This document shows positions 1-6,119 of a stretch of DNA of 6,190 nt, in pieces; the stretch's first letter is position 1, and each line of letters starts with the position of its first letter. The notes below the pieces were generated by a model, which made no database searches, was not told the origin of the DNA, and was given only the letters and a program-made list of their open reading frames with translations. Position numbers and translations under genes: made by a program. Where the stretch lies: the NCBI GenBank assembly GCA_046048095.1, contig JBJOGS010000038.1, positions 1 through 6,190 of the forward strand. The letters are read 5' to 3'. Source of the stretch: UBA3478 sp046048095 (GTDB lineage Bacteria; Bacteroidota; Bacteroidia; Flavobacteriales; Flavobacteriaceae).

Positions 1-1114
1 CCCCAAAAGGACGGTAGTGAACGGCCCAATCGCGCTTTACACTCTGTGCACCGTAATCCGCCACATCAGCTTCGTTGTACCCTGTACGCGCAACTACTGC
101 CGAACCAAACGTTCCGGCAGGTGTACCTGCGAAGAAATCGAAGTTAAGTATGGTTGAGACCTCATCTCCATAAACGTTTAATCCGTCATACCCAGGATTG
201 TTTAATGGCGAAGCCCAACCATAGCCTAATGCTCCTTGACTCACGTCTGTACGATCATTGGCATGCCAGTCTTCTCCGCGCATAAATGTAAAGTTGGCCT
301 TAACGGCAAGCTTATCTGAAAAGCGTTTGGCAACGCGCACTCCGTAATCAGAATACTCATTTGTTCCGGCTGCGCCTTGCACGGTATACCCGGTCTTTCC
401 GTAAACACTCACCCCTTCAGAATCAAAAGGATTTTTCGACGTCATAAAGAGAATACCGTTGAAGGCACCGGCGCCATAGAGTGCAGAAGAAGCTCCTGGA
501 AGAATTTCTACGCTTTGAACATCGAGCTCTGACATTCCTACTAGGTTGCCCAGTACGAAGTTTAGACCCGGAGCGGTGTTGTCCATACCATCTACCAACT
601 GCAAGAAACGGGTATTTGCAAACGTGGCAAAGCCTCGGGTATTGATAGACTGAAAGGTTAACGAGTTGGTATTAATATCGACTCCTTTAAGGTTTTGAAG
701 GCTACCATAGAACGATTCTGAGGTCGCATTTTCAATTTGAGCCAATCCAAAACGCTCAACAGAAACCGGAGATTCAAAAATGCGCTCTGGGGTTCTTGAG
801 GCTGAAATTACAATCTCATCGAGGGCAGTTGAGGCCTCATTCAGCACGACATTGAGTGCCGAACCTGTGTAGGCGACTGTAATAGTATTGTATCCTAGGC
901 TAGAAACCCGGACAGAAAAAGGAGGTGTTTGTGAAGAAGAAAAAGCAAAATTTCCATCGAAATCTGCCACGGCTCCCTCAGACTGACCTACTACAACGAT
1001 GTTAGCATTGGCAACAGGTTGTCCGTTTTGATCAACCACCTTACCCTGAACGGTAGTTTGGGCAAAGGCATAGGCGCTAGAGATAAAGCCGATTAAAAGA
1101 AGTAACTTTCTCAT
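1..1114 (-). CDS. TonB-dependent receptor, N-terminal part (runs off window)
   Basis: Outer-membrane beta-barrel receptor taking up a substrate with energy from TonB-ExbBD; the ligand cannot be read from this part. The frame is open without a stop from the ATG at 1114-1112 to base 1 (371 codons), so the C-terminal barrel lies outside. Residues 1-18 are a signal peptide (MRKLLLLIGF...AYAFA) with Gln at +1. Residues ~20-95 form a carboxypeptidase-regulatory-like domain (TVQGKVVDQNGQPVANANIVV, then ADFDGNFAF and SSLGYNT). Residues ~100-225 are the plug, with EIVISASRTPERIFESPVSVE, INTRGF, LVDGMDN and the SVEILPGASSALYGAGAFNG segment, followed by the first barrel strands. There is no SusD-like neighbour visible and no SusC-type hallmark, so a polysaccharide (SusCD) role is not supported. 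It follows clc on the same strand after a 113-bp gap holding a terminator-like hairpin and a probable promoter, so it is likely its own transcription unit. Confidence 0.93.
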   Translation of the reverse strand, partial: MRKLLLLIGFISSAYAFAQTTVQGKVVDQNGQPVANANIVVVGQSEGAVADFDGNFAFSSSQTPPFSVRVSSLGYNTITVAYTGSALNVVLNEASTALDEIVISASRTPERIFESPVSVERFGLAQIENATSESFYGSLQNLKGVDINTNSLTFQSINTRGFATFANTRFLQLVDGMDNTAPGLNFVLGNLVGMSELDVQSVEILPGASSALYGAGAFNGILFMTSKNPFDSEGVSVYGKTGYTVQGAAGTNEYSDYGVRVAKRFSDKLAVKANFTFMRGEDWHANDRTDVSQGALGYGWASPLNNPGYDGLNVYGDEVSTILNFDFFAGTPAGTFGSAVVARTGYNEADVADYGAQSVKRDWAVHYRPFG

Positions 1115-1129
1115 AATGATAAAATAAAA

Positions 1130-1141
1130 TAGCTTAAGCTA
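1130..1141. repeat. 12-bp perfect palindrome TAGCTTAAGCTA
   Basis: A perfect dyad in the 5' leader of the TonB receptor gene, 15 bases before its ATG and downstream of the candidate -7 box. It could be an operator half-site pair or a small leader hairpin. Only the symmetry is seen; no regulator family is recognised. Confidence 0.45.
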
Positions 1142-1152
1142 GTTTTTCGTGG

Positions 1153-1160
1153 GAAAGATA
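1153..1160 (-). promoter_or_regulatory. Candidate -7 promoter box for the TonB receptor gene
   Basis: On the minus strand this reads TATCTTTC, one base from the Bacteroidota -7 consensus TAnnTTTG. It lies 38 bases before the receptor ATG, with an eight-base A tract just upstream (1163-1170 on the plus strand is a T run). No clear -33 TTG is visible, so the call rests on the box and its position only. Confidence 0.4.
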
Positions 1161-1175
1161 GGCTTTTTTTTGCTG

Positions 1176-1187
1176 AATTCGCGAATT
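1176..1187. repeat. 12-bp perfect palindrome AATTCGCGAATT
   Basis: A second perfect dyad in the same 113-bp gap, about 16 bases upstream of the candidate -7 box of the receptor gene, where the -33 region would be expected. It could be a regulator site for the receptor gene, or an extension of the terminator structure immediately before it. Symmetry is seen; function is inferred. Confidence 0.4.
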
Positions 1188-1190
1188 ATA

Positions 1191-1227
1191 GCAGGCTGAT
1201 AATGAGCGTCTAAGGCAATCAGCCCGC
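1191..1227 (-). terminator. Terminator-like hairpin after clc
   Basis: Immediately after the clc stop codon the minus-strand RNA can form a 10-bp stem (GCGGGCUGAU with AUCAGCCUGC, one G-U pair) around a 17-base loop. On the plus strand the wobble becomes an A-C mismatch, so the fold favours minus-strand RNA, as expected for the end of the GNAT-clc operon. It is followed by UAUAAUU and not by a clean U run, so it is an imperfect intrinsic terminator. Confidence 0.45.
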
Positions 1228-3012
1228 CTAGTTTGTAAAGTTTATCAGCTCTCGTCTGTAGGCAGTGAGCAACTTAGACTTCGAAACAAACCCGACGTAT
1301 TTACCCGCCTTGAGCACAGGAAGATTCCATGCTCCTGAATCTTGAAAGCGCTGCATCACCTTTTGCATGCTGTCCTTTTCATAATGGATGATGTCAGGCG
1401 GACGGTTCATGTAGCCCTTTACATAGGTGCTATCGTACACGCTTTGATCAAATAAAAACGGACGGATATCATCGAGTAAAATTATTCCTACCAGCTGACC
1501 CTCATCGTCTACCACCGGAAAGAGATTACGACTCGATTGCGCGACTCCTTGTTGCAGCAATTCTCTGAAAGTCATGTCCGAACGAAGCACCACGAAGTTG
1601 GTTTCAATTACCGTATCTAGAGACATTAAAGTAAGTACGCTCTGATCCTTGTCAAACGAGAGTAAGGCATCCTTTTCAGCAAGTTCTTTGGTGTAAATCG
1701 TGTGATCAAGACTGTTCTTGGTAATCATATAAGCCATTGAAACTGCAAGCATCAGCGGAATAAACAACTCGTATCCGCCCGTGATTTCTGCAATTAGAAA
1801 AATAGCGGTCAATGGCGCTTGCAATACTCCCGCTACAATTGCTGCCATACCCACTAGTGTAAAATTCGCCTCAGAAACTGTATCGGTCCAACCCAAAGTA
1901 TTGATCAATTTGGCCACAGCATTTCCGAGTGCGCTTCCCATAACCAGTGCAGGGATGATGATTCCGCCCGTTCCTCCGGCTGCAATGGTCACCGTCATGA
2001 CTACCGATTTAAATAACGTGATTCCTAAAAGCAATCCAATGATTACATAGGTATTGTCGGCCCAGGGGCTCATCAATGAACCTTCAATGACCGACTGGTG
2101 ATTCGCTTCTAATAAGTTATTGATAACAGAAAATCCTTCTCCATAAAGCGGCGGAATGGCATAGAGCATACCCCCGATAAATAGGCCGCCGATGAGCACC
2201 CTTTTTCCTTTTGACTTGATGCGCGCAAAGAATCCGGTGACCGCAAAATGTACCTTGTGAAAATACACCGAAACTAGTCCAGCAAAAAGCCCCAGTGCGA
2301 GATACAGTGGGGTGTCATTCACACTAAATGACGAGGTGAGAATCACCTTGAAGAGCACCTCATCACCGACAAAAAAGAACGAGGTAATCACCGAAACCAA
2401 AGAGGCAATCAAAAGCGGCAATAACGAAGCAAAAGTGAGGTCTAAACTGAAGATTTCAATGGCAAACACCACAGCGGCTATGGGCGATTGAAAGCTAGTA
2501 GCGATTACTCCTGATGCAGCACAAGCAATTAAAAGTTGTCTCGTTTTTCTATTGAGATGAAACAGGTCGCCGAATGCAGATGAAGCAGCAGATGCAGAGA
2601 GAATAGTAGGGCTAAGGAGTCCAACAGAACCACCAAATCCTGCAGTTAGTGGAGCAGTGATCAGCGGAAAAAAGAATTTATCGCCACTTAATTTTCCGCC
2701 ACGCTTTGAAAGGGCATAGAGCACCGTCGGAATCGGATTAAAGACACCCTTTTTATAAAGTCGTTCAACGATCAAATACACCCCAAAGAGTCCGAGTGTG
2801 GGTAGAATGAAGTACAACCCATTACGGGTAATCGAAAGACCTAAGTCAGCGATGTAGGCAATGACATATGTAATATTCTTGATCAATACCGAGATGAGCC
2901 CTGCTACCAGCCCCATTAGCGCACTCAACATAAACACAAAGTTGCGCTCTGAGATGTGCTTGTATTTCCAGATTAAGAACTTGCGCAATAGCGCACTCAG
3001 TGACTCTTTCAC
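1228..3012 (-). CDS. CLC family chloride channel with C-terminal CBS pair
   Basis: Inner-membrane anion channel or exchanger of the CLC family, 594 aa, near the usual length for Bacteroidota members. The hydrophobic CLC core spans residues ~27-430 and two CBS domains (~463-518 and ~532-588) form a cytoplasmic regulatory module, which in this family commonly binds adenine nucleotides. The GGTGGIIIP motif at 346-354 and the pore tyrosine Y440 (TIYTK) are present. The external gate motif, usually GREGP or GLEAP, reads GLLSP (131-135), so the gating glutamate is L133. The internal proton glutamate position is I187 (AIEIF). The central-serine motif GSGIP reads FNPIP (91-95). These changes predict a channel rather than a proton-coupled exchanger; the alignment was made by eye. 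The start is GTG at 3012-3010, whose bases overlap the TGA of the GNAT gene (GTGA), implying translational coupling. Anion specificity cannot be read from the sequence. Confidence 0.93.
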   Translation of the reverse strand: MKESLSALLRKFLIWKYKHISERNFVFMLSALMGLVAGLISVLIKNITYVIAYIADLGLSITRNGLYFILPTLGLFGVYLIVERLYKKGVFNPIPTVLYALSKRGGKLSGDKFFFPLITAPLTAGFGGSVGLLSPTILSASAASSAFGDLFHLNRKTRQLLIACAASGVIATSFQSPIAAVVFAIEIFSLDLTFASLLPLLIASLVSVITSFFFVGDEVLFKVILTSSFSVNDTPLYLALGLFAGLVSVYFHKVHFAVTGFFARIKSKGKRVLIGGLFIGGMLYAIPPLYGEGFSVINNLLEANHQSVIEGSLMSPWADNTYVIIGLLLGITLFKSVVMTVTIAAGGTGGIIIPALVMGSALGNAVAKLINTLGWTDTVSEANFTLVGMAAIVAGVLQAPLTAIFLIAEITGGYELFIPLMLAVSMAYMITKNSLDHTIYTKELAEKDALLSFDKDQSVLTLMSLDTVIETNFVVLRSDMTFRELLQQGVAQSSRNLFPVVDDEGQLVGIILLDDIRPFLFDQSVYDSTYVKGYMNRPPDIIHYEKDSMQKVMQRFQDSGAWNLPVLKAGKYVGFVSKSKLLTAYRRELINFTN

Positions 3013-3533
3013 TCTGCTAAACTAGTAAATGAGTGGTTTCGATGGATCGAAAAACACTTGCGGTCTCCTTTCGGGGCAATTTCAATTGCACCCAGCTTAA
3101 GCACAGCGCGTTGTGATCGCAGATTGAACTCGTACACTTCGAAAATCACTTGGTCGCAGAATTCAAAAGCGTGAGCGATCATGCGCGCTTTAAGGGCTTG
3201 ATTTAGGCCTGTACCCCAAAACGTCTTTGCCAAAAAAGTGTATCCAATCTTCACCGAACTTGACTCTTCGTCATAGTCGTAATACCGGGTGAATCCGGCA
3301 ATGGTTTGAGTAGGCTTATACACCAAAGTATATGCCCCTAATGAATTGTTCAAGCCTCCCAGAAAATACACCTCAAATTTCTCTTTTGTATACCGATCGG
3401 TATCTGAATGTAAAGCCCACACCTCGGGGTCTGAGCCGATCGCATACAACCCTTCAAAGTCATCATCAGATGTGGCTTTGAGCAGAAGATCAGCCGTCTC
3501 TAAGGGAGTTTGAAAGTGTGTTAAGGGCTTCAT
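3009..3533 (-). CDS. GNAT family N-acetyltransferase (RimJ/RimL-like)
   Basis: Predicted cytoplasmic acetyl-CoA-dependent N-acetyltransferase of 174 aa, the usual size for a single-domain Acetyltransf_3 protein. The acetyl-CoA binding motif A is at about residues 96-122: IGYTFLAKTFWGTGLNQAL, where FWGTGL stands in for the common yWGkGl loop. Motif B follows at 130-150: IFEVYEFNLRSQRAVLKLGA, with the typical N-x-x-S-x-x-A-x-x-K-L-G helix. The acceptor substrate (a protein N-terminus, antibiotic or small amine) cannot be told. An in-frame TTG at 3545 would add four residues, but it lies inside a TACTTTTG promoter-like box, so the ATG at 3533-3531 is chosen. Its TGA overlaps the GTG of the clc gene by four bases, so the two are surely co-translated, an unexpected pairing with no obvious metabolic logic. 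Confidence 0.88.
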   Translation of the reverse strand: MKPLTHFQTPLETADLLLKATSDDDFEGLYAIGSDPEVWALHSDTDRYTKEKFEVYFLGGLNNSLGAYTLVYKPTQTIAGFTRYYDYDEESSSVKIGYTFLAKTFWGTGLNQALKARMIAHAFEFCDQVIFEVYEFNLRSQRAVLKLGAIEIAPKGDRKCFSIHRNHSFTSLAE

Positions 3534-3542
3534 AGTCAAACC

Positions 3543-3550
3543 CAAAAGTA
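3543..3550 (-). promoter_or_regulatory. Candidate -7 box (TACTTTTG) for GNAT-clc
   Basis: Full match to TAnnTTTG on the minus strand, ending 9 bases before the GNAT ATG at 3533. If used, transcription would begin within a few bases of the ATG, giving an almost leaderless message and ruling out the TTG at 3545 as a start. No -33 TTG is evident. A second box (TACCTTTG, 3627-3620) lies further upstream on the same strand, inside the mini-ORF, and could serve the same operon. Confidence 0.35.
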
Positions 3551-3569
3551 GTAAAGACTTTCTGCCTAT

Positions 3570-3641
3570 CTACCTTTGCGGATCTTGAGCAAATGAAAAA
3601 ACAAAAACAAGGGTAAAGACAAAGGTAATTACAGTCTTCAT
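3570..3641 (-). CDS. 23-codon signal-peptide ORF, probable remnant of a secreted protein gene
   Basis: ATG at 3641-3639 to TAG at 3572-3570. The product is MKTVITFVFTLVFVFSFAQ followed only by DPQR. It has the full layout of a Bacteroidota type I signal peptide: one Lys after Met, a hydrophobic core of about 15 residues, then FA with Gln at the expected +1 position, the same FAQ ending as the TonB receptor in this window. The leader before ATG is A/T-rich, as for its neighbours. No mature domain follows. It begins 53 bases after the glmS stop and lies in the same frame as the GNAT gene, separated by the single TAG, but a secreted GNAT makes little sense. I infer a truncated gene; a genuine tiny secreted or membrane peptide is the alternative. 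The core could also be chance, given its T-rich DNA. Confidence 0.45.
   Translation of the reverse strand: MKTVITFVFTLVFVFSFAQDPQR
3571..3578 (+). promoter_or_regulatory. Plus-strand TACCTTTG box, possible antisense promoter
   Basis: A perfect TAnnTTTG match on the plus strand, followed 15 bases later by ATG (3593) and a seven-codon ORF (MKKQKQG, stop at 3614-3616). Transcription from here would run antisense to the signal-peptide ORF and the 3' end of glmS. It sits inside the 3' end of the minus-strand mini-ORF and no -33 element is visible, so it may be chance. Confidence 0.2.
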
Positions 3642-3694
3642 TGGATTTAGGGTTTATCCAAAGCCGGGTGCATTGACAAAATGTTACAATCGTG

Positions 3695-4243
3695 CTATTC
3701 TACCGTAACTGACTTGGCCAAGTTTCTTGGTTGATCGACATTGCATCCGCGCAAAATGGCCATGTGATAGGCAAGCAGTTGAAGAGGAATCGTAGTCAAT
3801 ATAGGGCTCATTGACTCTTCGACTTCTGGAATTTCAATGCAGTGGTCAGCCAATGCCGCCACCTGCTCATCTCCTTTAGTGACAATGGCGATGATCTTTC
3901 CTTTGCGCGATTTAATCTCTTGAATGTTACTTACCACCTTTTCGTAATGACCCTTGCGAGTGGCAATTACGAAGACGGGCATTTGCGCATTGGCTGTGTT
4001 GGGGATACCATGGGTGGCCCATCGCGTATGACCCATTCCCAAGGTGCCCGTGGTAAGTTGTTCAAATTGAGCCTTGGTTTTCAGATCAAATACCTTGCCT
4101 TTAGTCTTGGAAACCGCGAGATGTGCTCCATCGTAAAGCAGTAATCCGGCACTGTCATAACCGCGATATTCGAGACGTTGAAGCCCATTTATTACTACAT
4201 CAAACGCCTCTCTATGACCTAAATACCCAACGATTCCGCACAT
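3695..4243 (-). CDS. glmS: Internally deleted glucosamine-6-phosphate synthase (GlmS), non-functional
   Basis: GlmS converts fructose-6-phosphate and glutamine to glucosamine-6-phosphate, the first step towards UDP-GlcNAc for peptidoglycan and lipid A. This frame encodes 182 aa against about 610 for the family. Residues 1-86 are the start of the glutaminase domain, with Met-Cys (nucleophile C2), RLEYRGYDSAG and GHTRWATHG. Residue 87 or 88 onwards is the extreme C-terminus: MPVFVIATRKG, VVSNIQEIKSRKGKIIAIVT, PLQLLAYHMAILRGCNVDQP and the family-typical end RNLAKSVTVE. Missing are the rest of the glutaminase domain (oxyanion-hole Asn-Gly and the glutamine-binding Asp), the whole first SIS domain and most of the second, including the catalytic Glu, Lys and His. 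The cut falls inside domains, not at boundaries, yet keeps the frame. Cys must follow the initiator Met, so the ATG is secure. A TACCTTTG box lies just upstream. Deletion in the genome or assembly collapse are both possible. Confidence 0.9.
   Translation of the reverse strand: MCGIVGYLGHREAFDVVINGLQRLEYRGYDSAGLLLYDGAHLAVSKTKGKVFDLKTKAQFEQLTTGTLGMGHTRWATHGIPNTANAQMPVFVIATRKGHYEKVVSNIQEIKSRKGKIIAIVTKGDEQVAALADHCIEIPEVEESMSPILTTIPLQLLAYHMAILRGCNVDQPRNLAKSVTVE
3980..3988 (-). other. Junction of the glmS internal deletion
   Basis: On the minus strand the frame passes from AAT GCG (Asn-Ala of the NAHPH region of the glutaminase domain) through CAA to ATG CCC (Met-Pro of the MPVxVIA strand in the second SIS domain). 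About 430 codons (~1.3 kb) that separate these points in intact GlmS are absent. The CAA codon may belong to either side (CAC of His, or the residue before Met-Pro), so only a few bases of microhomology are possible. Confidence 0.8.
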
Positions 4244-4259
4244 AAAATCTAATTTGCGG

Positions 4260-4267
4260 CAAAGGTA
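4260..4267 (-). promoter_or_regulatory. -7 promoter box (TACCTTTG) for glmS
   Basis: Perfect TAnnTTTG match on the minus strand in the 42-bp gap between the DUF4270 stop and the glmS ATG, 16 bases before that ATG. This predicts a separate glmS start with a leader of about ten bases, too short for a glmS ribozyme or other leader control. No -33 TTG is apparent. Confidence 0.55.
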
Positions 4268-4285
4268 ATAAGAAGTCGGGGTTTA

Positions 4286-6106
4286 TTAATTCTCGCTCAG
4301 GGCGGTGTAGAACAGATTCAGCTTTAGTCGCTTGTCTTCAGCTACCTGAGCACTTGGTCCGTAAAGCACTGTACCCAAAGGAGTGATTCCGCTCATTAAC
4401 GGATAGCTCACTTCGTTGCCGTCCAACAGAATAGCTTGCTGAACCTGAGGAAATGCAATGTTGGCACTTACAGACAACTGAATGGGGGCATTCAGCGAAT
4501 CGCGCACCACAATATCATTGAAGTAGTCTGTGATGTTGACCTTGTAACTCACACCGCTTCCACTGGCTGATTTGCGCAAAGAGGCATCGTAATTCTGATA
4601 CACTCCTAAGGCAGTCTGACTAGAAGAGGTTTCATTGCGAGCATTGTAGATTGGGAGACTGTTCGTGGCTTTGTACAAATACAAACGGGCAGGCTCATAA
4701 GGCGTAGCTGACATCACCTCTTGATCGACAAAGAATTCAAGACTAGCTTCATTGATCAGCCAATTGTTCTGCTTGGCTTCATCAATCACGCGTTGAGGTA
4801 TTTCAAATTCAACGATCGAGCCACTTCCGCCCTTGAGATAAAGTCGTTCTGGAAGGGTAGTTTCATCGGTGCTTGATAGAGTGCGTCTTTCGTATTGCCA
4901 CGTATTCACCGCGTTTCCTTGAGTAAAACCTTGGCCTCCGGTAAGAAAATTGAGTCTGTAAGTGGCCAACGTTTGGTCTCGAGTGTCGTCTGAGGTATCG
5001 GTAGTTCCTTGAGTATTCACCGAGTCGTACTCGTACTCAATTTCTATATAGGCCGTACTTAAGTCGAGAAGAAGCATCACATCATCACTGGCATCTATTG
5101 ACAAGTGCATGCCGCGCAGGTGATCTTTAAAATTTGCTTGAGACCTCAAGACTTCTGACCCTTCGAAATCAAAAAGTCGATCTTGGAAGAAAAACTTATC
5201 TAGCTCAACAAGTATTCCTGGATCTCGCGATAAACGGACATCAATGGTGAGTGATTCGTCCACATCAGTGGTGGTAGGGTCATCTTCATTGTAGGTGACG
5301 TATTGTTCGTCTCTAATGACCACCTGACCCTCGAATAAACTCTTGCCCAGAAAAGGCTCGAAAACAGATTGCTTATCAGAGAAATAGGCTTGCGACTCTA
5401 AAAAGTCGGTCTGCGGATCACTATCTCTCAAGAAATAACTCGAGGGACGTACGGTAAGTTTAAAACGGTCTTGACCAGAAAAAGAGAAAATGCTGTCCAG
5501 GTCAAAACGTCTGGCATAGGAGTTCGCAATAGTTTCAGGGTCGTCTGCATCTGGAATACCGTCATTATCGGTGTCCGAAGAGAGAGGATTTGTAACGAGC
5601 AATCGTTCGTCGTTATCGGTCAATCCGTCACCGTCACTATCGCTTTGCGGATCGTCCGGATCTGCATCAAACGCATCAGACACCCCGTCGCCATCGCGAT
5701 CTGAAGTAATTGCAGGGGCCTTTTGATAGGGAATATAAAGAGTTACTTTAGTTACTCGCTCTCGCTCATCCAAATCATTTTCGATCTCTGCAACAGCAGA
5801 AAGTTCACCAAACACAGGATTGGGCAAGGATAGCTGAAGCTGCGAGAGAATGGCAGCTTGCGTCTCTCCGAATACAGGGTCTTTGTAATTTCCTAACTGG
5901 TATAGCGGCAATTTATTGGTCTGAACACGATCGATATGCAGTTGTTTGATTTGACCGATCGCATAGGATTGCTTCGATAGGATAAAGGGCTCCTTAGCAA
6001 CTAATGCTTCGCCTAAAGTGAAGTCTTCTGACTCGCACGAAACCACCCAAAAGCCTAGTATACAAATAGCAACGAATGTCGCAAGTTGCCTAAACACCTG
6101 TACCAT
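4286..6106 (-). CDS. DUF4270 family lipoprotein with calcium-binding repeats
   Basis: Predicted 606-aa envelope lipoprotein of the DUF4270 family, function unknown. Residues 1-23 are a lipoprotein signal peptide (MVQVFRQLATFVAICILGFW) with lipobox VVSC, so C24 would be lipidated. The acidic ESED just after it resembles Bacteroidota surface-export signals, suggesting surface exposure. The family signature near the N-terminus is present (QLGNYKDPVFGETQAAI, residues ~70-86). Residues ~136-189 insert three DxDxDG-type repeats, after which DUF4270 strands resume; C-terminal landmarks are ARLYLYK (~475) and LGTVLYGPSAQ (~580). A TTG at 6184 would extend the frame by 26 residues, but that stretch is Ser/Thr/Lys-rich and would bury the signal peptide, so ATG 6106-6104 is chosen. 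It starts 13 bases after the stop of the upstream gene, consistent with co-transcription. DUF4270 genes commonly sit beside glmS in Flavobacteriia, from memory. Confidence 0.88.
   Translation of the reverse strand: MVQVFRQLATFVAICILGFWVVSCESEDFTLGEALVAKEPFILSKQSYAIGQIKQLHIDRVQTNKLPLYQLGNYKDPVFGETQAAILSQLQLSLPNPVFGELSAVAEIENDLDERERVTKVTLYIPYQKAPAITSDRDGDGVSDAFDADPDDPQSDSDGDGLTDNDERLLVTNPLSSDTDNDGIPDADDPETIANSYARRFDLDSIFSFSGQDRFKLTVRPSSYFLRDSDPQTDFLESQAYFSDKQSVFEPFLGKSLFEGQVVIRDEQYVTYNEDDPTTTDVDESLTIDVRLSRDPGILVELDKFFFQDRLFDFEGSEVLRSQANFKDHLRGMHLSIDASDDVMLLLDLSTAYIEIEYEYDSVNTQGTTDTSDDTRDQTLATYRLNFLTGGQGFTQGNAVNTWQYERRTLSSTDETTLPERLYLKGGSGSIVEFEIPQRVIDEAKQNNWLINEASLEFFVDQEVMSATPYEPARLYLYKATNSLPIYNARNETSSSQTALGVYQNYDASLRKSASGSGVSYKVNITDYFNDIVVRDSLNAPIQLSVSANIAFPQVQQAILLDGNEVSYPLMSGITPLGTVLYGPSAQVAEDKRLKLNLFYTALSEN
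5540..5701 (-). repeat. Three thrombospondin type 3-like calcium-binding repeats
   Basis: Within the DUF4270 protein, residues ~136-189 contain DRDGDGVSDAFD, DSDGDGLTDNDE and DTDNDGIPDADD. Each has the Asp spacing of a calcium-binding loop as in thrombospondin type 3 repeats, and the linkers (DADPDDPQ, LLVTNPLSS) are typical of bacterial copies. They lie between the N-terminal DUF4270 segment and its main beta-rich part, and could act as a calcium-stiffened spacer on the cell surface. Confidence 0.85.
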
Positions 6107-6119
6107 GGGCAAAACGCTT

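Noticed and set aside
1781..2050. Plus-strand 89-codon ORF
   Set aside because: It lies wholly opposite the clearly coding CLC membrane core, has a low-complexity Ala/Pro/Thr/Val composition and shows no recognisable domain; it is an antisense shadow.
3534..3545. Four-residue extension of the GNAT protein from TTG at 3545
   Set aside because: The TTG overlaps a TACTTTTG promoter-like box, and an ATG follows four codons later at a position that fits the family's N-terminus.
3641..3661. Hairpin TTGGAT with ATCCAA as glmS terminator
   Set aside because: The stem has only six mostly A-T pairs around a nine-base loop, no U run follows on either strand, and on the minus strand it overlaps the start of the mini-ORF.
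3842..4144. Plus-strand 100-codon ORF
   Set aside because: It is opposite the GlmS frame, spans its deletion junction and has no recognisable motif.
4244..4285. glmS leader ribozyme or riboswitch
   Set aside because: The gap is only 42 bases and the predicted leader about ten, far too short for the glmS ribozyme, which is also typical of Gram-positive bacteria.
5471..5704. Plus-strand 77-codon ORF rich in Arg, Val and Ile
   Set aside because: It is the antisense of the DxDxDG repeat region, whose biased codons create the open frame.
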